Source: Halopseudomonas oceani (lineage in GTDB: Bacteria > Pseudomonadota > Gammaproteobacteria > Pseudomonadales > Pseudomonadaceae). From it: 64,000 bases of DNA. Both the position numbers and the translations under genes were made by a program. The stretch covers positions 62,001 through 126,000 of the forward strand of contig NZ_PPSK01000010.1 of the NCBI RefSeq assembly GCF_002903165.1. Reading direction: 5' to 3'. The notes below the pieces were generated by a model. That model saw only the letters and a list, made by a program, of their open reading frames with translations, did no database searches and was not told the DNA's origin. Position 1 is the stretch's first letter, and each line of letters starts with the position of its first letter. Positions 32,800-41,721 of the stretch are shown piece by piece.

Positions 32800-33809
32800 G
32801 CAACGAGACACCCGAAACCGGCCCGAAGGATGGCATCCAGGCGTTCACCTTTGGCGACCCTATGCCGGTGCTCGATAGCCGTGAGCTGCTCGACCACCTT
32901 GAATGCTGGATGAATGGGCGCTGGTATGAACCGCCGCTGTCCTTGGCCGGGCTGGCCAAGGCGACCAGGGCGTCGGTATTCCTGCAATCCGGGCTGATGT
33001 TCAAGCGCAACATGCTGAGCCGTTCGTTTGTGCCGCACCCGCTGCTGACCCGTCAGCACTTCGAACAGTTCGCGCTTGATTTCCTATGGAGCGGTAACGG
33101 GTACCTGGAGCGCAAAGAGAATCGGCTGCGCGAACCCATGCAGCTGCTGCCGGCGCTTTCCAAGTACACCCGGCGCGGGGAGGACCTCGACACCTACTAC
33201 TACGTCCGCGGCTGGCAGGATGAGCACGCTTTCAAGAAGGGCGCCGTTTTTCAGCTGCGTGATGCCGACATTAACCAGGAGATTTATGGCGTGCCCGAGT
33301 GGTACGCGGCGCTGCATAGCGCGCTGCTGAATGAGTCCGCCACGCTGTTCCGCCGCAAGTATTACCAGAACGGATCGCACGCCGGCTTTGTGCTGTATAT
33401 CAACGACACGGTGCACGATGAGAAGGACATTGCAGCCATCAGCGATGCCATGAAGCAAAGCAAAGGCCCGGGCAACTTCCGCAACCTGCTGGTGTACGCA
33501 CCAGGTGGCAAGAAGGACGGCCTGCAGGTGATCCCGATCAGCGAGGTGGCAGCGAAGGATGATTTCGGCTCAATCAAAAACGTCAGCAGAGATGACCAGC
33601 TGGCGGCACTGCGGGTGCCGCCGCAGCTACTGGGGATTGTCCCGGTGAACGCCGGCGGCTTTGGTTCACCCAAGGACGCGTCAGACATCTGGACCGCCAA
33701 CGAGCTGCTGCCCCTGCAGGCGCGGTTTACTGCGCTCAATGAGTGGCTGGGCGAAGAGGTCATCACCTTCGACAACGACCAGGCCCCACCCACGGCACGC
33801 CTCAGCTGA
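32796..33809 (+). CDS. Q: Portal protein Q
   Basis: A 337-residue P2 gpQ family portal (FTFGDPMPVLDSRELLDHLE; CWMNGRWYEPPLSLAGLAKA; HYLERKENRLREPMQLLPAL-like; IVPVNAGGFGSPKDASDIW). It forms the head vertex through which DNA passes. ATG 32796 overlaps the P stop (ATGA). Length near P2 (344). Last coding gene of the prophage before its right end. Confidence 0.95.
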   Translation: MSNETPETGPKDGIQAFTFGDPMPVLDSRELLDHLECWMNGRWYEPPLSLAGLAKATRASVFLQSGLMFKRNMLSRSFVPHPLLTRQHFEQFALDFLWSGNGYLERKENRLREPMQLLPALSKYTRRGEDLDTYYYVRGWQDEHAFKKGAVFQLRDADINQEIYGVPEWYAALHSALLNESATLFRRKYYQNGSHAGFVLYINDTVHDEKDIAAISDAMKQSKGPGNFRNLLVYAPGGKKDGLQVIPISEVAAKDDFGSIKNVSRDDQLAALRVPPQLLGIVPVNAGGFGSPKDASDIWTANELLPLQARFTALNEWLGEEVITFDNDQAPPTARLS

Positions 33810-33827
33810 CCCACCAGCGCATCACCC

Positions 33828-33852
33828 AAAGCCGCCCCCGAGGCGGCTTTTT
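33828..33852 (+). terminator. Terminator of the P-Q operon
   Basis: AAAGCCGCC / GGCGGCTTTTT stem-loop with a T-run, starting 18 bases after the Q stop. Confidence 0.85.
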
Positions 33853-33922
33853 CATGCCTGCACCCAAAACCACAGCACGCGCCAGGGCCCAGCGCCACCC
33901 CCACGCCCACCACCGCTGGCGC

Positions 33923-33943
33923 GCGGTCTTCTCCCCACCTCAC
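33923..33943 (-). other. Candidate cos site
   Basis: On the minus strand GGTGGGGAGAAGAC is followed by CGC. It recalls the G-rich cohesive end of P2 (GGCGGGGAAAGCAC, from memory) and lies just beyond Q, where cos is expected. Weak evidence. Confidence 0.3.
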
Positions 33944-34125
33944 CTGCGGGCTAAACGTGTGGCATTTTCTGCACCCCTGCAGCGCGCTCAAGCGGCCCAA
34001 GAGCAGCGCCGGCGCGCAGGCTATGGTGGGGGCTTGGATTCTTCGGAATTCCGCGCCGTAGGGGGATCTGGCGGCATTCATGAGGTAGCGGAGCAGGGGA
34101 TGGGACAGGGTTGGATTTTCAAAAA

Positions 34126-34404
34126 AGGTAATTTCTGTAATCGGTGATCGAAAATGGCCTGTAGCTCCCGTATCTGCTGGGCTGCGCGGATTACAAAGGA
34201 GTGTCACTTTACGTAATGTGAAATGTAATTTTTTTGCAAGCTACTGATTTTAAAGGGTTTGTGTTTTCCAAAAGGTTGCATCCTGAAAAGGTAACTTGGT
34301 TACGTGAAATTGCGATTTAATCACCTTTAGGTTTGTTGCTTAACTGTTTGATATTGATAGATATTAGGTATGATCAATCTGTGAATTACAAAAATTACCT
34401 TTTA
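34126..34404. repeat. Repeated AAAGGTAA motifs near the attachment site
   Basis: AAAAGGTAAT (about 34126), AAAAGGTAAC (about 34285) and the inverse ATTACCTTTT (about 34395) lie within 280 bases of attR. The spacing and place fit integrase arm sites, but the same words could be chance in AT-rich DNA. Confidence 0.45.
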
Positions 34405-34467
34405 TTGAAGCCTCAACCTAAATCGAAGCTAGGCCACCCCGGCTGAGCCTCTCAGGAAACCGACACG

Positions 34468-34490
34468 TTCCCGTTGGGAACACTCTGGGA
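34468..34490. repeat. GTTCCC/GGGAAC inverted repeat with an extra copy
   Basis: GTTCCC-GTT-GGGAAC is followed five bases later by another GGGAAC, about 75-95 bases before the tRNA remnant. It may be a binding site used in recombination or a leftover structure; function unknown. Confidence 0.4.
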
Positions 34491-34563
34491 ACAAACGAAC
34501 ACCTCCGGTCGGCGCTAATCAACGGTAGAATGCTGCCTCCAGCGGCGGCCGCTGTGAGTTGGT

Positions 34564-34589
34564 GGGTTCGAGTCTCCCCGTCCGCACCA
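34564..34589 (+). other. attR: 3' end of a tRNA-Leu gene
   Basis: GGGTTCGAGTCTCCCCGTCC, then GCACCA, is the T-loop and acceptor strand of a bacterial tRNA-Leu with encoded CCA. The upstream part does not fold as a complete tRNA: one T-stem pair is broken and there is no acceptor 5' strand. It is therefore the host remnant left by phage integration at the 3' end. A terminator follows 38 bases later. Confidence 0.75.
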
Positions 34590-34627
34590 TCCTTCAGTCG
34601 GATTGATGTATGTCCGATGGCTTCAAC

Positions 34628-34657
34628 AAAAACCGCCTCGTAAGGGCGGTTTTTTGT
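34628..34657 (+). terminator. Terminator after the tRNA-Leu remnant
   Basis: AAAACCGCC / GGGCGGTTTTTTG stem with a T-run. It probably ended the tRNA-Leu transcript before the phage integrated. Confidence 0.85.
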
Positions 34658-34909
34658 TTTTGGCGTTCGTGGATTTCGCTCACTGCCTTGTGATTGTTTT
34701 TATTTCGCTGTTTGCGTTAGCCGGGTCGCTGGAATATGACGGCCGAACGGTCCGTTTTTTTCAGTTGTGGGGTTGTATTGGGGGGCAAGGAGGCGTTGTT
34801 TTGCGCTTTATCGCTACGGTGATGACTTCTGCTATTCAAGCGACTAGAATGTCGTCCCTTTGGAATCTACCAATAATCATTTTCTTTGTCTGTTGAACGA
34901 GGACTATCC
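34658..34909 (+). promoter_or_regulatory. Intergenic region before tig
   Basis: No gene supported. The AT-rich stretch from 34800 to 34900 probably holds the tig promoter, though I cannot fix -35 and -10 boxes. A 97-residue frame from 34603 crosses the terminator and is rejected. Confidence 0.4.
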
Positions 34910-36256
34910 ATGCAAGTTTCGGTTGAAACCACTTCCGGCCTCGAGCGCCGTATGACCGTAGGCATTCCTGCCGATCGTATTGAAAACGAGGTCAACAAGC
35001 GTCTGCAGCAGACCGCCAAGCGCGCCCGCGTTGATGGTTTCCGTCCTGGCAAGGTGCCGATGAGCGTTATCCGCAAGCGCTTTGGTGCTTCCGCTCATCA
35101 GGAGGTTATCGGCGAAGTGATTCAGTCCTCCTTCTACGAAGCTGTCATGCAGGAAAAGCTGAACCCGGCTGGTGCGCCGAGCGTTGAGCCCAAGTCCATG
35201 GAAGCAGGCAAGGATTTCGAGTACATCGCTACGTTCGAAGTCTACCCGGAAGTCACTCTGGCGGGTTTTGAAACCATCAGTGTTGAGCGTCCCGAGTCGG
35301 AAGTAACTGACGCTGACGTCGACACCATGCTGGAAACCCTGCGTAAGCAAAACACCCGTTTTGAAGCGGTTGAGCGTGCTGCCGAAAACGGCGATCAGGT
35401 CACCATCGACTTCGTTGGCAAGATCGACGGCGAAGTTTTCCAGGGTGGTACTGCCAATGGCACCAACCTGGTGCTGGGCTCTGGCCGCATGATTCCAGGC
35501 TTTGAAGAAGGTCTGGTCGGTGCCAAGGCGGGCGACAGCCTGACCCTGAACGTCACCTTCCCTGAGGATTATCAGAACCTGGATCTGGCTGGCAAGGCCG
35601 CCGAGTTCGAAACTACCGTTCAAGCGGTTGCTGCACCGGCTCTGCCGGAGCTGAATGACGAGTTCTTCGCTCAGTTTGGTGTGAACGAAGGTGGCCTGGA
35701 AGGTTTCCGCGCCGAAGTTCGTAAGAACATGGAGCGTGAACTGCGTCAGGCGATCAAGACCAAGGTCAAAGGCCAGGTCATGGACGGTCTGCTGAACACC
35801 AACACTGTTGAAGTGCCGAAGGCGCTGATCAGCACTGAAATCGACCGTCTGCGTGAGCAGGCTGTGCAGCAGTTCGGTGGTGCCAACATTCAGGCCAGCC
35901 AACTGCCGGCTGAGCTGTTCGAAGAGCAGGCCAAGCGCCGTGTTAGCCTGGGCCTGATCGTGGCTGAAGTCGTCAAGCAAAACGACATCAAGCCGGACAA
36001 CGATCGCGTTCGTGCGATGGTTGAAGAGCTGGCTTCTGCCTACCAAGAGCCGGAGCAGGTCATCAACTGGTACTACCAGAACGAACAGCAACTGGGCGAA
36101 ATCCAGTCGGTTGTGCTGGAAGAACAAGTCGTGGATACTGTGCTCCAGAAGGCGCAAGTGACTGATAAGAAAGTCGCTTATGAAGAGGCTGTGAAGCCGG
36201 CACAACCTGCTCAGGTTGAAGCTGGTGAGGCCGAGGAAGCACAAGCAGGCGAGTAA
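34910..36256 (+). CDS. tig: Trigger factor
   Basis: A 448-residue ribosome-bound chaperone and prolyl isomerase. Residues 1-110 form the ribosome-binding domain with the signature GFRPGKVP (about 44-51). Residues 150-245 are the FKBP-type PPIase ([19 protein letters not shown]). The rest is the helical arm domain. It receives nascent chains at the exit tunnel. The ATG 34910 has GAGGA upstream; M at 34886 is rejected. First gene of the tig-clpP-clpX-lon cluster. Confidence 0.97.
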   Translation: MQVSVETTSGLERRMTVGIPADRIENEVNKRLQQTAKRARVDGFRPGKVPMSVIRKRFGASAHQEVIGEVIQSSFYEAVMQEKLNPAGAPSVEPKSMEAGKDFEYIATFEVYPEVTLAGFETISVERPESEVTDADVDTMLETLRKQNTRFEAVERAAENGDQVTIDFVGKIDGEVFQGGTANGTNLVLGSGRMIPGFEEGLVGAKAGDSLTLNVTFPEDYQNLDLAGKAAEFETTVQAVAAPALPELNDEFFAQFGVNEGGLEGFRAEVRKNMERELRQAIKTKVKGQVMDGLLNTNTVEVPKALISTEIDRLREQAVQQFGGANIQASQLPAELFEEQAKRRVSLGLIVAEVVKQNDIKPDNDRVRAMVEELASAYQEPEQVINWYYQNEQQLGEIQSVVLEEQVVDTVLQKAQVTDKKVAYEEAVKPAQPAQVEAGEAEEAQAGE

Positions 36257-36280
36257 TTCGCTGCCGCTTTCCGTAAACGC

Positions 36281-36312
36281 AAGCCAGCCTTCGGGCTGGC
36301 TTGTGCGTTTTT
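36281..36312 (+). terminator. Terminator after tig
   Basis: AAGCCAGCC-TTCG-GGCTGGCTT stem followed by GTGCGTTTTT. It lies 25 bases after tig, so clpP may be reached partly by read-through. Confidence 0.75.
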
Positions 36313-36343
36313 GCGACTAGCACATTCGGAGTGACAGGAATCC

Positions 36344-36985
36344 ATGACCCAAAACAGCTTTATGCAGTTGCCCCCAGACGTGAAGGCCGCAGGCGGCCTG
36401 GTCCCGATGGTGATCGAGCAGTCTGCTCGGGGTGAACGCTCCTACGATATTTATTCGCGGCTGCTGAAAGAGCGCGTGATCTTCCTCGTGGGTCAGGTGG
36501 AAGACTACATGGCCAATCTGGTTGTAGCGCAGCTGCTGTTCCTTGAGTCGGAGAATCCGGACAAGGACATCCACCTGTATATCAACTCCCCGGGCGGTTC
36601 AGTGACCGCTGGCATGGCCATTTACGACACCATGCAGTTCATTAAGCCGAACGTCAGTACCCTGTGTATTGGTCAGGCTTGCAGCATGGGTGCGCTGTTG
36701 TTGGCTGGCGGTGCTGCCGGCAAGCGATTCTGCCTGCCGCATGCGCGAATGATGATTCACCAGCCGCTGGGTGGTTTCCAGGGGCAGGCGTCTGACATCG
36801 AGATTCATGCCCGCGAGATCCTGTTCATCCGTGAGCGTCTGAATAAGGTGCTTGCTGACCACACCGGTCAGCCGCTGGACGTGATTGCGCGCGATACCGA
36901 TCGTGACCGTTTCATGAGCGGTGCCGAGGCGGTTGAGTACGGTCTCATCGATCAGGTTCTGGAATCGCGTACCAGCGCCGAGTAA
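36344..36985 (+). CDS. clpP: ATP-dependent Clp protease proteolytic subunit
   Basis: A 213-residue serine protease. Catalytic Ser114 is in [19 protein letters not shown], His139 in [10 protein letters not shown], and the Asp is in the [12 protein letters not shown] block. The [17 protein letters not shown] motif forms the substrate groove. It forms a 14-mer barrel fed by ClpX or ClpA. The N-terminal residues are probably removed by processing. Confidence 0.97.
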   Translation: MTQNSFMQLPPDVKAAGGLVPMVIEQSARGERSYDIYSRLLKERVIFLVGQVEDYMANLVVAQLLFLESENPDKDIHLYINSPGGSVTAGMAIYDTMQFIKPNVSTLCIGQACSMGALLLAGGAAGKRFCLPHARMMIHQPLGGFQGQASDIEIHAREILFIRERLNKVLADHTGQPLDVIARDTDRDRFMSGAEAVEYGLIDQVLESRTSAE

Positions 36986-37076
36986 AGGTTGTTTAACGCC
37001 GGCGTGCCCTGTGCGCCGTACCTTGGCCGTTGGCGGGTATGGTGCTGTATAGCCGGTGCAAGTTGATCGGGTCGCA

Positions 37077-37106
37077 CTTGCAAAGTGGGAATAATGCCCC
37101 CATCTT
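37077..37106 (+). promoter_or_regulatory. Heat-shock (sigma-32-type) promoter of clpX
   Basis: CTTGCAA, a 14-base spacer and CCCCATCTT closely fit the sigma-32 consensus (CTTGAAA, 13-15, CCCCATnTA). It lies about 35 bases before the clpX start. The same layout and spacing occurs before lon. Confidence 0.75.
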
Positions 37107-37141
37107 TGTATTTGAGAGCGATTCAAGAGTAGGGGTTTTCG

Positions 37142-38425
37142 ATGACCGATATGACTGGGAAGGGCGACGACAACGGCAAACTGCTGTATTGCTCCTTCTG
37201 CGGCAAGAGCCAGCATGAAGTGCGCAAGCTGATTGCCGGCCCCTCCGTGTTTATCTGCGATGAGTGCGTTGATCTGTGCAACGACATCATTCGCGAAGAA
37301 GTGCAGGAAAGTCAGATTGAGAGCAGTCAGCAGAAGCTGCCGACGCCGGTCGAAATTTGCTCGATTCTGGACCAGTACGTGATTGGTCAGCAGCGGGCTA
37401 AGAAAGTGCTGTCTGTTGCGGTCTACAACCACTACAAGCGTTTGAATCAGCGTCAGGGCAAGGACGACGTTGAGCTGGGTAAGAGCAATATTCTGCTGAT
37501 CGGTCCGACAGGGTCAGGTAAAACTTTGCTGGCCGAAACGCTGGCCCGGTTGCTGAACGTACCCTTTACCATCGCTGATGCCACCACCCTGACCGAAGCG
37601 GGCTATGTCGGTGAGGATGTCGAGAACATCATTCAGAAGTTGCTGCAGAAGTGCGACTACGATGTCGAGAAGGCCCAAATGGGTATTGTCTACATCGACG
37701 AGATCGACAAGATTTCGCGCAAGTCTGACAACCCGTCCATCACCCGCGACGTATCGGGTGAGGGTGTGCAGCAGGCGCTGCTGAAACTGATTGAAGGCAC
37801 CGTTGCCTCGGTTCCGCCGCAAGGTGGCCGTAAGCACCCGCAACAGGAGTTTCTGCAGGTCGATACCCGCAACATCCTGTTTATCTGCGGCGGTGCGTTT
37901 GCTGGTTTGGAGAAGGTCATTCGTGATCGCTCCGAGAAAAGCGGTATCGGTTTCAACGCGACCGTGCGCAGCAACGATGCCGGCAAGAAGGTGGGTGACA
38001 CCTTGAAGGATGTCGAGCCGGACGATCTGGTGCGTTTTGGTCTGATCCCGGAATTCGTTGGCCGTCTGCCGGTGATTGCGACGCTGAATGAGCTGGACGA
38101 GGATGCCTTGATCCAGATTCTGACCGAGCCGAAAAACGCGCTTACCAAGCAGTATGCGCGGCTGTTCGATATGGAAGACGTGGAGCTGGAGTTCCGCACC
38201 GATGCGCTGAAGGCAATTGCTTCCCGTGCACTGGAGCGCAAGACCGGCGCCCGTGGCCTGCGTTCCATTCTGGAGAGCGTGCTGCTGGAAACCATGTACG
38301 AAATCCCCTCTGCTGAGAACGTCAGCAAGGTGGTCATCGACGAGAACGTTATCAGTGGCGATGCCAAGCCGCTGCTGATCTATGAGACGCCGGAGCAGCC
38401 GCCCAAGGCGGTCCCCGAAGACTGA
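37142..38425 (+). CDS. clpX: Clp protease ATP-binding subunit
   Basis: A 427-residue AAA+ unfoldase. Residues 15-45 form the zinc-binding domain (CSFCGK, then CDECVDLC). Walker A is [11 protein letters not shown], Walker [10 protein letters not shown], and the ClpP-binding IGF-type loop is EKSGIGFNA. It unfolds tagged substrates for ClpP. It has its own heat-shock promoter and a strong terminator. Confidence 0.97.
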   Translation: MTDMTGKGDDNGKLLYCSFCGKSQHEVRKLIAGPSVFICDECVDLCNDIIREEVQESQIESSQQKLPTPVEICSILDQYVIGQQRAKKVLSVAVYNHYKRLNQRQGKDDVELGKSNILLIGPTGSGKTLLAETLARLLNVPFTIADATTLTEAGYVGEDVENIIQKLLQKCDYDVEKAQMGIVYIDEIDKISRKSDNPSITRDVSGEGVQQALLKLIEGTVASVPPQGGRKHPQQEFLQVDTRNILFICGGAFAGLEKVIRDRSEKSGIGFNATVRSNDAGKKVGDTLKDVEPDDLVRFGLIPEFVGRLPVIATLNELDEDALIQILTEPKNALTKQYARLFDMEDVELEFRTDALKAIASRALERKTGARGLRSILESVLLETMYEIPSAENVSKVVIDENVISGDAKPLLIYETPEQPPKAVPED

Positions 38426-38438
38426 TCGTCGATGTTGC

Positions 38439-38467
38439 AACGCCGCCCTCGGGCGGCGTTGTTGTTT
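38439..38467 (+). terminator. Terminator after clpX
   Basis: AACGCCGCCC-TC-GGGCGGCGTT stem, then GTTGTTT. Confidence 0.85.
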
Positions 38468-38514
38468 CCGGGCTGCCATTGTGCAATCTGTTTGTCATTG
38501 ATGCTGTTCCCGCG

Positions 38515-38544
38515 CTTGTAATTTTCCGCAGCAGCCCCCATGTT
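38515..38544 (+). promoter_or_regulatory. Heat-shock (sigma-32-type) promoter of lon
   Basis: CTTGTAA, a 14-base spacer and CCCCATGTT match the sigma-32 consensus. It lies about 68 bases before the lon start and downstream of the clpX terminator. Confidence 0.8.
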
Positions 38545-38611
38545 GAAAACATGACATCTTCAAGTATCGGTGCCGCATTGCAGGGTACCCTTCACCGAGC
38601 GAGCCTCTGCC

Positions 38612-41011
38612 ATGACGACTTCTAGCGAATTCCCGCTCCTGCCACTGCGTGATGTGGTGGTGTATCCCCATATGGTCATCCCGCTGTTTGTCGGGCGTGA
38701 CAAATCCATTCAGGCGCTCGACGCGGCGATGTCGAGTAATAAGCAGGTGCTATTGGTCGCCCAGCGGGATCCGGGTGACGACGATCCGGGTCGTGATGGC
38801 CTCTACGAAATGGGCACCCTGGCCACCATTCTGCAACTGCTGAAACTGCCCGACGGCACAGTGAAGGTGCTGGTCGAAGGTGAGCGTCGTGCCCGTATTA
38901 CCGAACTGGACGACACCGGCAATTATCAGCGCGCAGAGGTCGACCTGCTGGACGACTCCGCACTGGATGAGCGCGAGTCCGAAGTGCTGGTGCGCAGCCT
39001 GATGAGCCAGTTTGAGCAGTTCGTGCAGCTCGGCAAGAAAGTGCCGGCCGAAGTCGTCTCTTCACTGTCCAGCATCGACGAGCCCGGCCGTCTGGTCGAC
39101 ACCATGGCGGCGCATTTGTCGCTAAAACTGGATGAAAAGCAAAAGATTCTGGAAGTCCTGCCACTGCGTGATCGGGTTGAGCATGTGCTCGGCGTGCTCG
39201 ATGGTGAAATCGATCTACTGCAGGTCGAGAAGCGCATCCGTGGCCGGGTCAAGAAACAGATGGAGCGCAGCCAGCGCGAGTATTACCTCAACGAGCAGAT
39301 GAAAGCCATCCAGAAGGAGATGGGGAATCTGGAGGACGGACACAGTGAGTTCGATGACCTGCGTCGCAAGATTGACGATGCAGGGATGACCGAAGAGGCG
39401 CTGGCCAAGGCGAACGCCGAGTTGAACAAGCTGAAGATGATGTCGCCCATGTCGGCAGAAGCCACGGTGGTCCGCTCCTACATCGATTGGCTGACGGGCG
39501 TGCCGTGGAAGAAGGCGACCAAGGTCAAGCATGACATCCAGCGCGCCGAGAAGGTACTGGAGACCGATCACTATGGCCTGGAAGAGGTCAAAGAGCGCAT
39601 TCTCGAGTATTTGGCGGTGCAGAAGCGGGTACGCAAGCTGAAAGGCCCTGTGCTGTGTCTGGTGGGCCCTCCGGGCGTTGGTAAGACGTCTCTGGGTGAG
39701 TCACTGGCGCGTGCGACCAATCGCGAGTTTGTGCGCATGGCGCTGGGTGGCGTGCGTGATGAGGCCGAAATTCGTGGTCACCGTCGTACCTACATCGGTT
39801 CGATGCCGGGCAAATTGATTCAGAAAATGACCAAGGCCGGGGTGAAGAACCCGCTGTTCCTGCTCGATGAGATCGACAAGATGGGGCAGGACATGCGCGG
39901 CGATCCGTCCTCAGCCCTGCTCGAAGTGCTCGACCCGGAGCAGAATCACGCCTTCAACGATCACTATCTGGAAGTCGATTACGACCTGTCTGATGTGATG
40001 TTCATCTGCACCTCTAACTCGATGAACATTCCCGCCCCGTTGCTGGACCGGATGGAAATTATCCGCATCCCGGGTTACACCGAAGATGAAAAGATCAATA
40101 TTGCCCAGCGCTATCTGGTGCCGAAGCAGACCAAGAACAACGGTCTGAAAAAAGGCGAGCTTACCTTCACCCTTGAATCGCTGCGTGACCTGATTCGCTA
40201 CTACACCCGTGAAGCGGGTGTGCGTGGCCTGGAGCGCCAGATCGCCAAGGTCTGCCGCAAGGTGGTCAAGGAGCAGGCAACTGAACGCAAGCCCAAGCCG
40301 GTAGTGCTGGACGAGGCGCTGCTGGAGCATTATCTGGGCGTGCGCAAGTTCAAGTACGGCCTGGCCGAGGAGAGCGACCAGGTCGGTCAGGTAACCGGTC
40401 TGGCGTGGACCCAGGTTGGTGGTGAATTGCTCAGTCTGGAGGCGGTTGTGGTGCCGGGCAAGGGTCGTCAGATCAAGACCGGTTCGCTGGGTGACGTCAT
40501 GCAGGAATCCATCAGCGCGGCGCTGACCGTGGTGCGGAGTCGCGCTGCGAGTCTTGGTATCGCGGCTGATTTTCACGAGAAGAACGACATCCATATCCAC
40601 GTGCCGGAAGGCGCGACGCCGAAGGATGGTCCGAGCGCTGGTATCGGCATGTGTACCGCGTTGGTATCCGCGTTGACTGGTATCCCGGTGCGGGCAGATG
40701 TTGCCATGACCGGCGAAATTGCGTTGCGCGGTCAGGTTCTGCCGATTGGTGGTTTGAAGGAGAAGTTGCTGGCTGCGCACCGCGGCGGCATCCGTACCGT
40801 GATCATTCCACATGACAATTTACGTGATCTGAAAGAGATTCCTGAGAAGATCCTCCAGGATATCGAGGTTAAACCGGTAAAATGGATTGACGAAGTGTTG
40901 GCTATTGCGCTGCAATACTCGCCGGAGCCCTTGAAAGAAGGGGTTGAAGAGATGGTGGCAAAGGATGACAATCGCGAGACTGATGAAAAGGGACGCATCA
41001 GTACTCACTGA
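38612..41011 (+). CDS. lon: ATP-dependent protease La
   Basis: A 799-residue homohexameric protease. The N-terminal LON domain starts [20 protein letters not shown]. The AAA+ part has [19 protein letters not shown] (Walker A) and [14 protein letters not shown] (Walker B). The proteolytic part has [10 protein letters not shown] with the catalytic Ser and [20 protein letters not shown] with the catalytic Lys. It degrades damaged and regulatory proteins. ATG 38612 starts the family N-terminus; upstream codons from 38570 do not. Confidence 0.97.
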   Translation: MTTSSEFPLLPLRDVVVYPHMVIPLFVGRDKSIQALDAAMSSNKQVLLVAQRDPGDDDPGRDGLYEMGTLATILQLLKLPDGTVKVLVEGERRARITELDDTGNYQRAEVDLLDDSALDERESEVLVRSLMSQFEQFVQLGKKVPAEVVSSLSSIDEPGRLVDTMAAHLSLKLDEKQKILEVLPLRDRVEHVLGVLDGEIDLLQVEKRIRGRVKKQMERSQREYYLNEQMKAIQKEMGNLEDGHSEFDDLRRKIDDAGMTEEALAKANAELNKLKMMSPMSAEATVVRSYIDWLTGVPWKKATKVKHDIQRAEKVLETDHYGLEEVKERILEYLAVQKRVRKLKGPVLCLVGPPGVGKTSLGESLARATNREFVRMALGGVRDEAEIRGHRRTYIGSMPGKLIQKMTKAGVKNPLFLLDEIDKMGQDMRGDPSSALLEVLDPEQNHAFNDHYLEVDYDLSDVMFICTSNSMNIPAPLLDRMEIIRIPGYTEDEKINIAQRYLVPKQTKNNGLKKGELTFTLESLRDLIRYYTREAGVRGLERQIAKVCRKVVKEQATERKPKPVVLDEALLEHYLGVRKFKYGLAEESDQVGQVTGLAWTQVGGELLSLEAVVVPGKGRQIKTGSLGDVMQESISAALTVVRSRAASLGIAADFHEKNDIHIHVPEGATPKDGPSAGIGMCTALVSALTGIPVRADVAMTGEIALRGQVLPIGGLKEKLLAAHRGGIRTVIIPHDNLRDLKEIPEKILQDIEVKPVKWIDEVLAIALQYSPEPLKEGVEEMVAKDDNRETDEKGRISTH

Positions 41012-41091
41012 TAGGACCATCAGAGTTTGGTGGGTGATGGATTCCGCTGTGGATGCTTTCACTGACCCGTCCAGAGTGCCATTGGCACTCC

Positions 41092-41121
41092 TTGACACGG
41101 TTTTTGACCGCTTGCTATAAA
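41092..41121 (+). promoter_or_regulatory. Sigma-70 promoter of hupB
   Basis: TTGACA, 18 bases, TATAAA. It lies about 105 bases before hupB. Confidence 0.75.
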
Positions 41122-41226
41122 GCGGCTTCGACCTATGCAGGTATGCTGACTGGCCACAGCTTTGCTAAGACCAAAAGCTTACATAATGACTAACAACTCA
41201 TTGAACTAGATATAAGGGGACTTAGA

Positions 41227-41499
41227 GTGAACAAGTCTGAACTGATTGATGCCATCGCCGCATCTGCCGATATTCCGAAAGCTGCTGCCGGTCGTGCTCT
41301 GGACGCCGTCATTGATTCCGTTACCGGTGCTCTGAAAGACGGTGATTCGGTTGTTCTGGTAGGTTTCGGTACTTTCGCAGTCAAAGAGCGTGCCGCTCGC
41401 ACTGGTCGCAACCCGCAGACTGGTCAGCCGATCGAGATCAGCGCAGCCAAGATCCCCAGCTTCAAGGCTGGCAAGGCTCTGAAGGACGCCGTTAACTGA
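41227..41499 (+). CDS. hupB: DNA-binding protein HU-beta
   Basis: A 90-residue histone-like protein ([40 protein letters not shown] with the DNA-gripping arm; [15 protein letters not shown]). It bends and compacts DNA, and also helps many phages with integration. It follows lon as in other Pseudomonas genomes, with a sigma-70 promoter and a terminator. Confidence 0.97.
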   Translation: MNKSELIDAIAASADIPKAAAGRALDAVIDSVTGALKDGDSVVLVGFGTFAVKERAARTGRNPQTGQPIEISAAKIPSFKAGKALKDAVN

Positions 41500-41606
41500 T
41501 CGCGTCCCTGATCTGATGTGACGCATCCCGGTTGTTGGGATGCGCTTCGGGACCGGTAACCAGACTGCCAGCGATGGCTTCTCCAGCTGGTCTCGACAGT
41601 TAGCAG

Positions 41607-41636
41607 AAAGGCGCATCAATGTGATGCGCCTTTTTT
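41607..41636 (+). terminator. Terminator after hupB
   Basis: AAAGGCGCATCA-ATG-TGATGCGCCTTTTTT, a nearly perfect stem with a T-run. Confidence 0.85.
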
Positions 41637-41721
41637 GTTGGACAAATAAAAAAGCGACGCCGGAACCATTTCGGAGGCCGAAGGCCTTAAAGTCGTACTC
41701 TGCAGACGCTTCGGGGGCATG

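Larger units (their letters stand above)
33853..34563. other. Non-coding right end of the prophage (cos/att region)
   Basis: I see no convincing gene here. Up to about 34050 it is GC-rich and holds a possible cos. From about 34110 to 34430 it is AT-rich with repeated AAAGGTAA motifs, and at 34468-34490 it has repeated GTTCCC/GGGAAC. A 97-residue frame starting near 33854 lacks a ribosome-binding site and looks random. The composition fits the attP arm and packaging region. Confidence 0.6.
1..34589. mobile_element. P2/phiCTX-like prophage, left end outside window
   Basis: A temperate phage genome fills this stretch. It has an integrase at the left edge, a leftward early operon, a divergent repressor, a cargo island, and the complete P2 set of head, tail and lysis genes in conserved order. 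The right boundary is a tRNA-Leu 3' end (34564-34589) followed directly by a terminator and host genes. Integrase sits at the far left, so the intact tRNA and attL are expected just left of position 1. Having the attachment site next to the putative cos and gene Q resembles phiCTX rather than P2 itself, where int and D are neighbours. All structural genes are open, so the prophage may be inducible; that is inference. Confidence 0.93.

Noticed and set aside
33743-34147. Open frame after Q (also from 33854)
   Set aside because: Arg/Pro/His-rich translation, no ribosome-binding site, overlaps the Q terminator and the suspected cos region.
34500-34589. Complete tRNA at the right prophage end
   Set aside because: No 5' acceptor strand, D-arm or clean anticodon arm; only the 3' end is tRNA-like, so it is called attR.
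34603-34896. 97-residue frame before tig
   Set aside because: Starts before and reads through a strong terminator; composition fits non-coding DNA.
34904-36244. 446-residue open frame opposite tig
   Set aside because: It is the mirror of tig in GC-rich codon bias; composition is unlike a protein and tig itself is certain.
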